A program made the position numbers and the translations under genes. Below, in pieces: positions 39,001 through 50,019 of a DNA stretch of 64,000 nucleotides (position 1 is its first letter; every line of letters begins with the position of its first letter). The notes below the pieces were generated by a model, which ran no database searches, had not been told where the DNA came from, and saw only the letters and a program-made list of their open reading frames with translations. Origin of the DNA: Aselliscus stoliczkanus (taxonomy: Eukaryota > Chordata > Mammalia > Chiroptera > Hipposideridae); assembly GCA_033961575.1 (NCBI GenBank), contig CM066733.1, forward strand, positions 65,780,921 to 65,844,920, written 5' to 3'.

Positions 39001-40226
39001 TCTGCATTCCAACACATATTAGAGTGCTTATAACTATACACAGCTGAAATTAACCACTGGTGTGCCTGTCTTTTTCGTGAGTCTATAAGGACCTTGCTGG
39101 CTCTCTTTGTCATTTTTCTGTTACAATTATTTGGCACATTATTGGTGCTTAATACATGTTTGTGATATGGAATTGGCCTTGATGTGTGTCTAGTTTTAAA
39201 GATATTTTAAAAGGCCTTGCAATAATTATTATTAACAGCCGTATATGTAGCTAAGATTTTATGAAATATCTACAGTAGTTTGCCTCATTTCTCTGAGGAC
39301 ACTTGCTGAGTGTTACTCAATGATTATGTGGCAGAGGTGGTGATAGATATCAATGATGTCCAATTGCAAAATTAGCATGTAATTCATTAACTTGGCTATA
39401 GGGAATGGAATATGAAATTAAAGAACTTGCTCTACGTTGTTATTTGGCAGGGTATAAATGGGTCCACAAAGCTCTCATGCTATCTAAGAGGTGATGAATT
39501 TTTTAGACATTTTCTAATCTCCATGGTTTCTAACCTAAAGGTGATAGTGTGTATTTGTAGAATAACTACTTCTAATTAACTCTCATCTAGAATAAATAGG
39601 TGATTATTGAGCTCCATTCATCAAGAATGGCCAAGGCTTTTGCCTCTTGGTAACTATATAGCCCACAAAGACACAGGGTAGGAAATTATTCAACAGGAAT
39701 TCTCCAAGCTGCTTTTGCCTGGAAACCTGTGTTGGTGTGCAATGAGAGAGGGTCTAGCTTCATATTACCCTTAAGTGGGAAGTGATTTCTCTTGAGATGC
39801 TCCCATCCCAGTGCAGAATGACGCAGGCTAAAATGCAGAATAGAGAGACAGGGTATTACATAGAAAAGAGGAATTCAGAATGAATTTTAATAGACAATCA
39901 TCCTTAGCACTTGGAAGGTTAGAGGATTTTATTAGATCCCCAAAGAGAAAAAGAGAATTTAGCAGCAGGTTTCCACTGTATGATTTTCAGGGCTGTTATA
40001 GATTTCATACGTATCTGAATACATAGAAAAGGGCATATACTCTCATTCCAGAGGCTGCATTCCATCATTTTTGACAATCTATTTTTTAATTTTGCATAAC
40101 ATTAAAAAATTAAAAAACCCATTACATATGTGTTTGTTCATATACACATGCATGTGTATATATACACACATACATGCATATATATGTGTATATATGTTAC
40201 ATTTACATCTATATCTATTGTATATC

Positions 40227-40229
<3 letters not shown>
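39001..40229. other. PTCHD4 intron, no exon seen
   Basis: TTTGGCACATTATTGGTGCT near 39130 may be a worn L2 end. The rest is unassigned. Confidence 0.55.

Positions 40230-40294
<65 letters not shown>
40230..40294 (+). repeat. (TA)n-(GA)n compound microsatellite
   Basis: About 16 TA units run directly into about 16 GA units. The preceding 100 bases are rich in TATACACATG-type alternating sequence. Confidence 0.95.
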
Positions 40295-40296
<2 letters not shown>

Positions 40297-40357
40297 AGAG
40301 ATAACAATAGAAATAGGAGATGGGGGTGTTCTAAAATCTGACTATTATAGAAAAGGT

Positions 40358-40810
40358 CTGTTTTTGTTTTCTAAGATTTTATTGGGGAATTGGGGGTGGG
40401 GAACAGTATTGGGGAACTGGGGAAGGGGAACAGACAAGTTGTTGTCTTTTTGTTCTTCAGTCTAGTTGTGGAGGACATTGCTTCACTGGCCCATGTTGGT
40501 ATTACCATGTGTTATTCCCGGTGAGGCAGATCAGTCGCCAGCCTCTGGAAGGCTGCTCACAGCGGCTCTTGGCAGCTTACACCAGCTGCCGGCCGCTCAC
40601 GCTGGCTGCCGGCCACTCACTGTAGCCTATGGCAGCCCACTGCAGCATATGTGGTTGGGGGTACTCACAGCAGCCCAGCTCTAGGTGGAGCTGTTGTTCA
40701 CCATTTTAGCTGTAGAGGGCAGTGTCACTGGCCCCCATATGTGGGATCCGAATTGAGGCTGCTGGTCTCCCAAGCCAGCTCTTAACCAATGCGCCACTCG
40801 GCTGGCCCTG
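40358..40810 (-). mobile_element. tRNA-derived SINE, long type
   Basis: Reversed long type: AGATTTTATTGGGGAATTGG, ACAGACAAGTTGTTGTC, GGCCCATGTTGGTATTACC, the CTGC/GGCAGC-rich middle, then TGTGGGATCCGAATTGAGG and GCCACTCGGCTGGCCC. TTATAGAAAAGGT flanks both ends (40345-40357 and 40811-40823). Confidence 0.92.
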
Positions 40811-40851
40811 TTATAGAAAAGGTTTTAATATTCAAAGGGAAAACTATTTGA

Positions 40852-41072
40852 TATTGTGGTTAGAAGCATATTCCTCAGAGCCAGACTGCTTGAGTTTAAA
40901 TCCCAGATCTCTTACTTCCTAGCTCTGTGACCTTGGGCAGGTTGTTTCTGAACCTCTCTACATCTCAGTTTCCTCATCTATAAAATGAGATAACAATGGG
41001 GCCCACCTCATAGAATTATTATGCATTTTAGATACATTAACACATGTAGTTAGTCCCCAATAAGTACTATAT
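40852..41072 (+). mobile_element. MIR SINE relic
   Basis: AGAGCCAGACTGCTTGAGTT, CTAGCTCTGTGACCTTGGGC, CATCTCAGTTTCCTCATCTA and CCCACCTCATAGAATTATT follow the MIR consensus from the tRNA-like part to the 3' end. Confidence 0.88.
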
Positions 41073-41289
41073 TGAATGGAAAAGCTCAGTGCTGGCAATT
41101 GCAGGATGTTTGCCACAGAGAACAGTCCAAATCATTTGACTTTGAATGCCACCTTCTGAATGCAGCATGGGCACTGATGTCTTTACAACCACCGCTAAGT
41201 TGGCTTTTGTGGGGAAGCCCTGGGCTCTCTTCAGCTTTCCTTGCTGCAGGGACTCAGGGTTGCCAAGAGCTGAAGTACCACTGCAGAGC

Positions 41290-41291
<2 letters not shown>

Positions 41292-41335
<44 letters not shown>
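41292..41335 (+). repeat. (AC)n microsatellite
   Basis: About 22 uninterrupted AC units. Confidence 0.95.
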
Positions 41336-41337
<2 letters not shown>

Positions 41338-41839
41338 TAGTTTGCTTTGTTGTTCTTGCCCTCTCCCTGCTCTTCCCATCCAGGGATAAAAAGACTACCA
41401 GAAATCTTTTTGTTGTCTTCTCAATGCTTTCCATGTCTTTCAAGTTTCATGACATAAATATACATTATTTTTGAGAAAGACAAATGCAGTCCCGACAGCT
41501 GGGTTCTGTACGATCGGCCTCCATGTTGCCAGGAGCTAGTCTGGCACTCCCAAGGGGGGCTTAATGTTGTCCTGTTGACCACAGACAGTTGGGCAGAGCA
41601 GCATCAGACAAGATCACTCTGGACTGGGAGGGACTGAGCTATAACAAGGCCACTCCATCATCATGACTGAGTACAAAGGAAACACAAACATTGTCTAAAA
41701 CATACAACGGACCAGATATCCTCTTATCAAGAATAGTAGGAGTGATTCCTGCCTCTTTACCAGTCAGAGTTTAGCCTCAGTCTGGTCTTCTCACCTGTTA
41801 GGCATAAGAATTATTAAGATAATTGGTCATACAATTACC
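41336..41839. other. No gene seen
   Basis: A somewhat GC-richer stretch (41490-41650) has no recognised origin. Confidence 0.5.
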
Positions 41840-43452
41840 TTTTTTTTTTTTTAAGGTAAACCATCCAAGCAATTTTTATTTATTAATATTCATAAACACA
41901 CACAGCAGCTTCATTAGAGATTTCCATTTTCCTTTTCAGTTTGAATGTGGAGTATTAGCAGAGCCTTTTGCATGTCAAGGTACAGGAAGCGGATATCAGC
42001 CCTGCCCTGCCACCTACATTTACCTGCTAGAAGGAAAAATTAGTTAAGTGGAAATGATTACCATATACATTTTTCTCTCTTCTTTTTGAATGTACACAAT
42101 GTAACAAGAGTGACAGACCTGAAGTTACAATCACCAAAACAAACCCAAGATGGTTATCCACTTGCATTGGCAAATACAGCACAGAAGGCACTGTCTGCTA
42201 ATTGGGACGTCATCAAAGCGGAGGTGGTGGAGGCTCATTTCCTTTATTACTCTCTTTTAAATTTAGGTTTTCTAAAGCAACATCTAAAGGCATAATATCT
42301 ACACAGCCCATAGCACCAAAATCGGCCATCTCCCCCCACCGTTCATCCTCATCCGAGGAGGAGCTCTCTTCGCGTACTAAAGTGGACAGAAGGAGCTCTT
42401 GGACAAACAGGCTGCGGTCTGCGCGCTCGCATTCCATGGACTGGCGCTCTGTTTCAGACATGTTAGGATCATTCAACCTTGTGAAAAGAAACTGGGAATT
42501 CTGGATAGTGTGCTGACCGCTTTCTGGGTTGGCTGTGCTGGCTGTGGCCGTGGACGGTGTGACTGTGGTGGCGACGCTGCTCGGGTTAGCGCGCCTGCTA
42601 GCGCTGCGCGCCGTCTCCAGTTGCTACCGCGCTGCCTGCGCGTGCTGCAGCTGCAGCTGCAGTTGCTGTAACTGGGAGGCGGAGGGGCTTGAAGAGTTCA
42701 ACTGTCGTCCTGCAGAGCGCCTCACTCCTGACAACTGAGATAAAAGCTCGGCTCTAGGATCCATGGCTTCCCTAATGCTTGGAGAATATGAACTCTGAGA
42801 AGAAGAAAGTCCACCAGGAGAACTGCTAGTAAAGTGCATGTTTGATCTACGAGCACGAGGACCTCCTAATCCCCAGCCAGGGTGAAACATTCTACGTACA
42901 TGCACCACTCGGTTCATCGAAATGTCTAGAGGCTCTGTGTTCAAGTGTAAGATGAGCGGCAAAGTCACCCGTGACATGATTAGGATCTCCTCCAGGTAAT
43001 GCTGCACATATTGGACAAATCACTTCTGTTAATGTTTCTGCGTGTTCAGAAGTAATGTGTTCTTGAAGAGATGTCTCCGTATAGCCCATTTGTCCACAAT
43101 AGGGACAAAAGATCATGGCTGCTCTACAGAGAAAGCTTCCCCACCATAGTACAAATCAAAATCTACCTTTGTTAATATGCACTGCATTGGGTGGTCAGTT
43201 GTATGCGTTGTTGTTATTGTACCACTTTCATAACAAGATGCACAAAGATAGTAATCGTAGCAAATTAAACACTTATATCTGCGACCTCGAAAATTTCCTT
43301 TTATTTAATTAATTAATCTATTTTTTAGCTGAGCCCCTGTTGGCAGCTTAGCGGCAGCTCAGTTCGCACTCTTGAGTGAGCTCTTAACCAACTGAGCCAC
43401 TCGGCTGGCCCTGTAAATATCCTTTTAAACATGCATCACAGCTGACACCTTA
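41840..43452 (-). pseudogene. KCMF1P: Processed pseudogene of KCMF1 (RING/ZZ E3 ubiquitin ligase)
   Basis: Reading the minus strand gives a near full-length, intronless KCMF1 copy: the ZZ-finger part (GNFRGRRYKCLICYD), the C2H2 part (CPYCGQMGYTETSLQEH, then VICPICAALPGGDPNHV), the serine/glutamine-rich middle, and the C-terminus ending NEPPPPPL with TGA at 42213-42215. It is broken. About four bases are missing near 43094-43115, bringing in a TGA and a frameshift. A second frame change falls near 42895-42907, and more damage lies between 42476 and 42624. A SINE (43304-43414) splits the ZZ region. About 360 bases of 3'UTR follow, then overlapping AATAAA signals (41875-41884) and a 13-base A-tail (41840-41852), the signature of LINE-mediated retrocopying. 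The homology fades near codon 5, where a TAA stands at 43450-43452, so the 5' limit is uncertain. No function is expected. Confidence 0.93.
43304..43414 (-). mobile_element. SINE (variant type) inside the KCMF1 pseudogene
   Basis: Same variant as 20796-20938 (TTTTTTAGCTGAGCC, TTGGCAGCTTAGCGGC, CTCTTAACCAACTGAGCC, CTCGGCTGGCC). Flanking AAATTTCCTTTTA (43291-43303) and AAATATCCTTTTA (43415-43427) are a duplicated piece of the pseudogene's KGNF codons, so the SINE landed after the retrocopy formed. Confidence 0.93.
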
Positions 43453-45030
43453 GCTGTGGATCGCTCTCTTTCCCTTCACAGCTGAATCTTTAGGTAGTAT
43501 TCCCAACTTCTCATCTTTATTCAGGATTGCACACACTGAAATCTGGGCTCTAGAATTACCCTTTTGATAGTAACCAACCATGCTGCCTTGAGCCCTTTTC
43601 CAAATCATCTAACACTTGCAAAAATCATATAGTAAGTCCATTCTAATACCTTCCTCCTGAAGCGTTACACAGTCCCCAATAATGTATATTTTACCCCATT
43701 GTAATGAGTCAATAAACCCAAGTGTATTCAATTACAGTAGTGTTTCTGTGGGCCTTGTCTGGAGGGTATTGGCATTTTATTGAAAATAAATATTTTGGAA
43801 AACAAAATGAATTAAAACTTTTGTTATTGTTGCTGACTTTTTCGTTTGATTTCTTTGAGTGTAGGAGTTAGAACAGCAGCATTGGGTGAGAGTTAACCCC
43901 TGGAGGATTTGCATTTCCAGACCATGTCACTAGTAAAATGGGCGACTTCATGGTGGAAGTAATATTTTAGTTGCACTCACTGAAATGAGAATGCCACCTG
44001 GGCATACGGGAAGCTGGAAGATGTCCTCAGAGAAAGATAACATAGATATTAACGTAAGAGAAGGGAGGAGGAGCCACATGGGATTAAAAAGGCATTGTTT
44101 TAAGCAGAGAAGAGCAAAGAACAGAAGAACGGATGGTAGGTCTGAAAATTGTCTTACAATTGTCAAGGGAAGTGGATTGGTAATTTATAAACTAAACAGA
44201 AACATACGCTTTAAAAAAATCAACACCTAGAATAAGAGATTATATAAAAAAAAACAAATAAAAGAACATGTAGGAATGAAAATTAAGATAATAGTAGTGT
44301 TTATTGAGCTAAAGACATTTAAAGAACCAAAGTTAGTTAGAAAAATGTATTTATTCATTTGAAAAACATTTCCTGAATGCCTCCCATTAGGAAAATATGG
44401 AAAAATGTTATCCCTTTGAAGTTTAATAACTCCCATTTGTCTCATTAGAAAACCACATCACATCTAGATGTCTGAATTTAACAGTTAATTAATTACAAGC
44501 TTTGGGCTCTTCAATCCTATAAAGAGTAAAAACGGTGATGACTCAGGATTTGTGAACACTGTGATCTGGAGAATACTTTTAAAATGTTTCATTCAATCAT
44601 TAAGAAACATGTCTGAAATGGAAGGAATCTTACTGAGAAAATTTAAATTATGCACAGTTTTGGTTTCAAATAAATATTATTAAAGATAAAAATCTTCAAA
44701 GTTGTAGCACAAATCCTTGATAAAAGCATAGTGCTCCAAAGGGCAGGTTTTTTGGAAGCATCCTTAAATATTTTGCTGACTTTCTTACAAATGAAGATGA
44801 AACAAAAACATTCCATGGGCTGGAATTCTGTCTGAAGAGAATGGCCTGAAGCCAGTGGAAATTCAATTAACCAGAAAGCTCAGGAATTGGACCATCTGAT
44901 TATTTGACTAGTCATTAAATTCATCAACCAGAACTTCCTTTTTGATTCAACTTTTATTGAATGATTAACTTTATTGGAGAAGATCTTTCCAAAATGCATT
45001 AGATTTGTATTTCTCTTCTGCATGAAATCC

Positions 45031-45032
<2 letters not shown>
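43453..45032. other. No gene seen
   Basis: Directly upstream of the pseudogene homology; none of it aligns to KCMF1 by eye. AAACATTTCCTGAATGCCTC near 44364 is L2-like. Confidence 0.5.

Positions 45033-45075
<43 letters not shown>
45033..45075 (+). repeat. (AG)n microsatellite
   Basis: About 21 uninterrupted AG units. Confidence 0.95.
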
Positions 45076-45079
<4 letters not shown>

Positions 45080-45104
45080 GAAAAAAGAAAAGGCAGTATG
45101 CGTA

Positions 45105-45360
45105 GCAATTAAAAGGATGCATTTCAGAGTAATGCATCTTAGTTTCAGTTCCGGCTCCATTACTGTGTGATGTGTGATGTGGAGAGAATCGGTTTAACCT
45201 CTATGTGCCTCACTTTCTTAGTCTGAAAAATGGGGATAAAAATAGCATCTATTTTAAGGGGGTAATGGGAAAATTAAATGAGATACTAGTTATAACATAC
45301 TTAGAGCAGTGCCTGGCACAAAGGAAGCACTCAATGAATGAGTTATTATTATTTATTGGA
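45105..45360 (+). mobile_element. MIR SINE relic
   Basis: GTTTAACCTCTATGTGCCTC, TCTGAAAAATGGGGATAAAA, AGAGCAGTGCCTGGCACAAA and AAGCACTCAATGAATG match MIR. A small duplication TGTGTGATG lies inside. Confidence 0.85.
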
Positions 45361-45394
45361 TAATATACTTCAGGGTCATCATTTTCCCATCCAC

Positions 45395-45640
45395 TAATAT
45401 GGCATATTGTGATGCACTGAGTTCTGTGGGTTAAGCCTTCTTGATACCCTCTACTAGACGTGTATGATCCTGGGCAAACTAAGAACTCCGTGACCAGATT
45501 TGGCAATTTGTGAAATGGAGAGAGTAACAATATCTGCTTCAAAGAATTGCTGTGTTAAAGGAAATGCAGACACATGATTCCCTTAGTACAAATATCTGGC
45601 ACACAGATGTGCTCTCACAAATGTTAGCTATTATTGAATG
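45395..45640 (+). mobile_element. MIR SINE relic, second copy
   Basis: ATGATCCTGGGCAAACTAAG, CAATTTGTGAAATGGAGAGA, TACAAATATCTGGCACACAG and AATGTTAGCTATTATTG form a more diverged MIR just after the previous one. Confidence 0.65.
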
Positions 45641-46514
45641 GTATTATACAGTGGTGGAAGTGTGGGAGTTTCGGCTGAATTTGTACCAAACCTAGAGCAA
45701 AGTTTTAAAGTTTTCTTCTCTGATTATTATTTTGTAATTTGCCTTTTTTTTGTCCTTAGACATTAATTGTGGAAAAATACTGATTAACACAGGGTTTTAG
45801 TTAACTGGATTCAACTAATTGCAGCATTCCTTACCTGTGTGTTCTGATTCAGAATAAGCTAATAGAGTTGTTCTCATTTAGCTGAGGTGAAGCTGAAAGG
45901 GAGCTTCCCAGCCTCTAATTTATGCACTCTGCAGCTCACACAGCAAACCAGTCTCTCCCAGAAGGATAGCACAGCGGAGTTGCTGGGTAGCTAGCTGAGT
46001 CCCATCAGCCCTGGGGAAAAGGAGACCATCTATGGACGGAACTGGTATCATTTGAATATATCCCTGATGAGCACCAACTTTTTCAGTTGAAAAGGCCCTT
46101 TTCGCACCATATTTTTTTGTAATCTGTCTCCTTTTAGCAGTCCACAACTTAGCTTGGCCTTATGACAACATGCATTTATAGACAGGTGTTATCTCAGAAA
46201 ATGTTAGGTGTTAATTTCTGAAGGCAGAAGATAGAGGATGTGGGTGGGGTAGAGAGCAGCCTGGCAGAAGGGGACCCAAGCACAGGCTCTCATAGTCATA
46301 CTTCTGTGTTGCATTTCTGCAGTTATCCATAGAAATGACAATTAATCATGATAGCCAGGCCACCAAATAGCTTCAGTGAATGGAAATGATAGGAAACTCA
46401 TTGCCCTCTTGTGATAAATCTTATTCCTTTTTCCCATCTTAATAACACTCATGGGCTTAGTCCTGCTCATTTCCATTAAATTTGACTAAATCCTATTAGT
46501 CAAAAATTAACCAA
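45641..46514. other. No gene seen
   Basis: The minus-strand frame at 45920-46147 (75 codons) has a balanced composition but no recognised similarity. Confidence 0.5.
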
Positions 46515-46930
46515 GGGCCAGCCTAGTGGTGCGCTGGTTAAGAGCTGGTTTTGGGATGCAGTGGCCCCGGTTCGGATCCCACATATGAGGGCTAGTGACA
46601 CTTCCCTCTACCGTTAACGTGTTGTTCTCCACCTGGAGCTGGGCTGTGTGAGCCCCAGCGATGGTGTAGGCTGCAGCCCCTGCTGCAGTGGGCTGCCATA
46701 GGCTACAGTGAGCGGCCGGCAGCCAGTGTGAGTGACCATCCAGGGGCTGGCGACCCGATCTGCCTCATTTGGGAAGAATGCAATGACGATACCAACATGG
46801 GCCAGTGAAGAAATGTCCTCTGCAACTAGACTGAAGAACAAAAAGACAGCAACTTGTCTGTTCCCCTTCCCGATTCCCCAACACTGTTCCCCTCCCCCAA
46901 TTCCCCAATAAAATCTTTAAAAAAAAAAAT
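46515..46930 (+). mobile_element. tRNA-derived SINE, long type
   Basis: Head GGGCCAGCCTAGTGGTGCGC, GTTCGGATCCCACATATG, the GC-rich middle, ACTAGACTGAAGAAC, AGCAACTTGTCTGTTCCCC, and a tail with two CCCCAA(T/C)-like pieces and AATAAAATCTTTAAAA. A weak duplication (TTAACCAA / TTTAATCAA) flanks it. It directly abuts an L1 fragment. Confidence 0.88.
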
Positions 46931-47942
46931 TTAATCAAGAAACAGCACAACATCACTAATCATCAGGATAATGCAAATCAAAACCAAAATGAGATGTCAC
47001 CTCACACATGTTAAAATGGCTATTATCAAAAAGACAAGAAATGGGCCGGCCAAGTGGCACAGTGGTTAAGCGCTGACTTTGGAAGCCAGCGGCCCCAGTT
47101 CGGGTCCCACATATGAGGGCCAGTGACACTGCCCTCAAAAAAAAAAAAAAGACAAGAAATAACAAGGGCTGGTGAGGATGTAGAGAAAAGGGAAGATAAA
47201 TTGGTGCAGCCACTATGGAAAACAGTATAGAGGTTCCTAAAAAACTAAAAGTAGAATTTGCCATATGACCCAGCAATTCCATTACTGGATATTTTTTCTA
47301 AAGAAACTAAGATGCTAACTTGAAAAGATATCTGCACCTCCATGTTCACTGCAGTAATAGTAAAGACAGAAAAAAACCTGTGTCCATTGGTGGGTGAATG
47401 AATGGAAAAAGAAAATGTGATATATATACACAATGAAACATTATTCAGCCATAAAAAAGGAGGAAAACCTGCCATTTGTGACAAAATGCAGGGCATTATG
47501 ATAAGTGAAATAAGTTAGATGGAGAAAGACAAATATTGTATGATCTCACTGATATAGGGAACCTAAAACAAAACAAAATAAAAACTGAACTCATAGATAC
47601 AGAGACTAAATTGGTGGTTGCCAGAGATGGAGAGTGCGCAATGGGAAAAACGAGTGAAGGTGGTCAAAAAGTACAAACTAACAGTTATAAAATAACTAAG
47701 TTCTGGGGGTGTAATGTACAGCATGGTGACTATAATTAATAATACTGTGTATTTGAATGTTGCTAAGAGAGTAAATGCTAGAAGTTCTCATCATAAAAAA
47801 ATTGGTAACTGTGTGGTGATATTAACTAGACTTACTGTGGTGATCATTTTGCAGTTTATATAAATATCAAATCATTATGCTGTATACCTGAAACTAATGT
47901 CATATGACCTAATGTTATATTTCAATTAAAAAATAAAAGAAA
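46931..47942 (+). mobile_element. L1 LINE 3' end, sense, with nested SINE
   Basis: Sequence such as CAAATCAAAACCAAAATGAG, TATGACCCAGCAATTCCATT, AAATGTGATATATATACACAATG, AAGTTAGATGGAGAAAGACA and TATACCTGAAACTAATG is L1 ORF2 end plus 3'UTR, ending in an A-rich stretch. The frame is broken. A short SINE interrupts it at 47043-47145. Confidence 0.92.
47043..47145 (+). mobile_element. tRNA-derived SINE, short type, inserted in an L1
   Basis: GGGCCGGCCAAGTGGCACAG head, GGAAGCCAGCGGCCCC, TGACACTGCCCTC and an A-tail. The perfect duplication AAAAAGACAAGAAAT (47028-47042 and 47146-47160) is L1 sequence on both sides, so this insertion is younger than the L1. Confidence 0.95.
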
Positions 47943-49273
47943 CAGTCAGATGAACAACCCCCCGCCCCCCCTCCCCCCACCCAGATAGCTGATGACAGAA
48001 CAGCTAACTAGATTCTCAGGAAGGATGATTTTTGGCCAAGTGACCATCAGGAAGTATAGGAAAATGATTTGGAGGTTTCTAATCCTTATTGATATATAAA
48101 ACTCTAGGATTATTTTAGCAATTACAAAAAAACAAAACAGATCCACATTATTTCTTTTCAGGACACTTTCACTTATTAACTGACAACAACTCCGCACACA
48201 GAAATATTGACTAAGAGCTAATAAAAGAATGTCAGTAGCTTGTAAAATTCATTATCTCTTTAGCATGAGATTTCTCAAGGGGTAGACTGTATTAATAGTG
48301 GCATGGAAAGCTTTAATAAAAGCATACCTCTCAAATAAAGATTACTCAACTAACCAGCAGATATGTTAGTTAAGCACCCACTATATGCAAATCATGGTGC
48401 TACATGAGACCACATTAAGCTTTCCCCCAATGTGTGTACTGTTTCCACATGCCCAAGTCCATATCCTGTCCAGGTACTTTCTGAATTTGGAAAGTTTTCC
48501 CATATTTAGAGTTGGAATTAGTTACGTGAAATTCCCAAAATTTGCTTTCAACTTTATTGCTTGGAATATATGCCAACTATCCTGCCACATACCCATACCT
48601 CAAATATTAGAGATAGTAGCATGGTACCTTCCATCTTCTCCAGGTCCATCGTCTCATGACTTTGTCTCTCTGATAAAAATCTGCATAGAATTCCATATGA
48701 AGTGTTACATAGCAGTGAAAATGCCTTGAAACCAAGGGCCACATCTTCATTTTTTGTTTGCCCCTCAGTAGCAGGATCATGGGATAGAAGGTACTGATGG
48801 AGTATAGTCTAATGTTGATAAAAATTTTGTAGCTAAACGTGCTAACCTCAAAAGTTGACTGAGGCATTTCAGGGAGTAGTAGATGATCAGTCCTGTGATC
48901 TATCTCTGACTTACAGTTAGGGAACATAGCCAAGGGATTGATATTTACATGGTATGAATTGTTATACCCTCCTGTCTCATGTACTGTAGTAGGTGATGAC
49001 ACACTCTTATAATTTGATGATTTTCTGCGACAGATGTGGTTAAGTAGATATTGTACAAAGCCTGTCTGTGCTCACTAACTGTGGAGTTCCTCAAAGGAAA
49101 GACAAATTTCTTTCTCATGGGGCATAGAATCCTAGGAATATTTCTTGGATAGTTTTATAAAGCCTATGAATGAACTAATATATGAAAATAAAACCACCAA
49201 TAAGCAGGTTTTCTATACCAGCTCTCCATGCAGAAGGGCTGGGATCATTTGTCAGTGGGGTTTCCTGTCGCTT
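47943..49273. other. No gene seen
   Basis: Opens with a C-rich run (47958-47984). A 131-codon minus frame (48607-49002) overlaps a 114-codon plus frame; neither resembles a known protein. Confidence 0.5.
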
Positions 49274-49288
49274 AAGAATGCTAAGAAA

Positions 49289-49399
49289 GGCCCAGCTGGT
49301 GGTGCATTGGTTAAGAGCTGGCTTGGGTTTGGGCCGCCAAAGGCCCTGGTTTGGATCCCACATGTGAGGGCCAGTGACACTGCCCTCTAAAAAAAAAAA
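49289..49399 (+). mobile_element. tRNA-derived SINE, short type
   Basis: GGCCCAGCTGGTGGTGCATT head with CATGTGAGGGCCAGTGACAC and an A-tail, flanked by AAGAATGCTAAGAAA at 49274-49288 and 49400-49414. Confidence 0.92.
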
Positions 49400-49869
49400 A
49401 AGAATGCTAAGAAAAACTATCACAATATGGAAATCTATGAGTAGAAATTATTTCAGTATTTAATTTAAGGAGTTGAGTTAGTCTACTATGAAAATAGAAA
49501 TACTCCTGGGAAGATCCACCTTGTCAACATAGTAGCTATTTATTCCTCTGGGTGAATAAGATTTTCATATCCTTTCCTGAAATGAATATATGTTGTCAAA
49601 GCAGGTGGGGTGCAAAGGAAGAACCCACTAATGAGGGGACGTGGTCAAAGGGGATCCTGAGGGATATCACTGTATGTGAATCTCATGAACTCCTCCTGAG
49701 GCCGACATATTACTTTTGCCCCTCGTCGGATGGTGAGAAAGTGGAAACTCAGGGGAGTTACGGACATGCAGAGTTTACAGCGTTCTTTGGTTGGCCAGGG
49801 CCAGAACCCAAACCTGCTTCTTACCCCAGTGAGTAGATTGTGATCCTGAGGGCAGTGATTGTGTCTTGC

Positions 49870-49872
<3 letters not shown>

Positions 49873-49908
<36 letters not shown>
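49873..49908 (+). repeat. (GAT)n microsatellite
   Basis: Twelve GAT units immediately before the A-tail side of the reversed SINE at 49909-50019. Confidence 0.95.
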
Positions 49909-49910
<2 letters not shown>

Positions 49911-50019
49911 GTTTGTTTTTTTCTTGAGGGCAGTGTCACTGGCCCTTGTATGTGGGACCCGAACCAGGGCCGCTGGCTTCCCAAGCCAGCGCTTAACCAC
50001 CGTGCCACTTGGCCGGCCC
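49909..50019 (-). mobile_element. tRNA-derived SINE, short type
   Basis: Reversed short SINE (GAGGGCAGTGTCACTGGCCC, GTATGTGGGACCCGAACC, CCACTTGGCCGGCCC). It abuts a (GAT)n run; the right flank is ATTATTATTT, so the target was itself a simple repeat or the duplication has drifted. Confidence 0.9.

Noticed and set aside
42399..42738. Plus-strand frames rich in Cys/Ala across 42399-42738
   Set aside because: They are antisense to the KCMF1 pseudogene and reflect its GC-rich codons.
43546..43560. AGAATTACC near 43552 as the 5' target duplication of the KCMF1 copy, partner of ACAATTACC at 41831-41839
   Set aside because: The match is short and imperfect, and the 100 bases between it and the coding homology do not resemble the KCMF1 5'UTR; the true 5' end stays open.
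48607..49002. A 131-codon minus-strand frame
   Set aside because: No recognisable domain, an overlapping frame on the other strand, and ordinary base composition; treated as chance.
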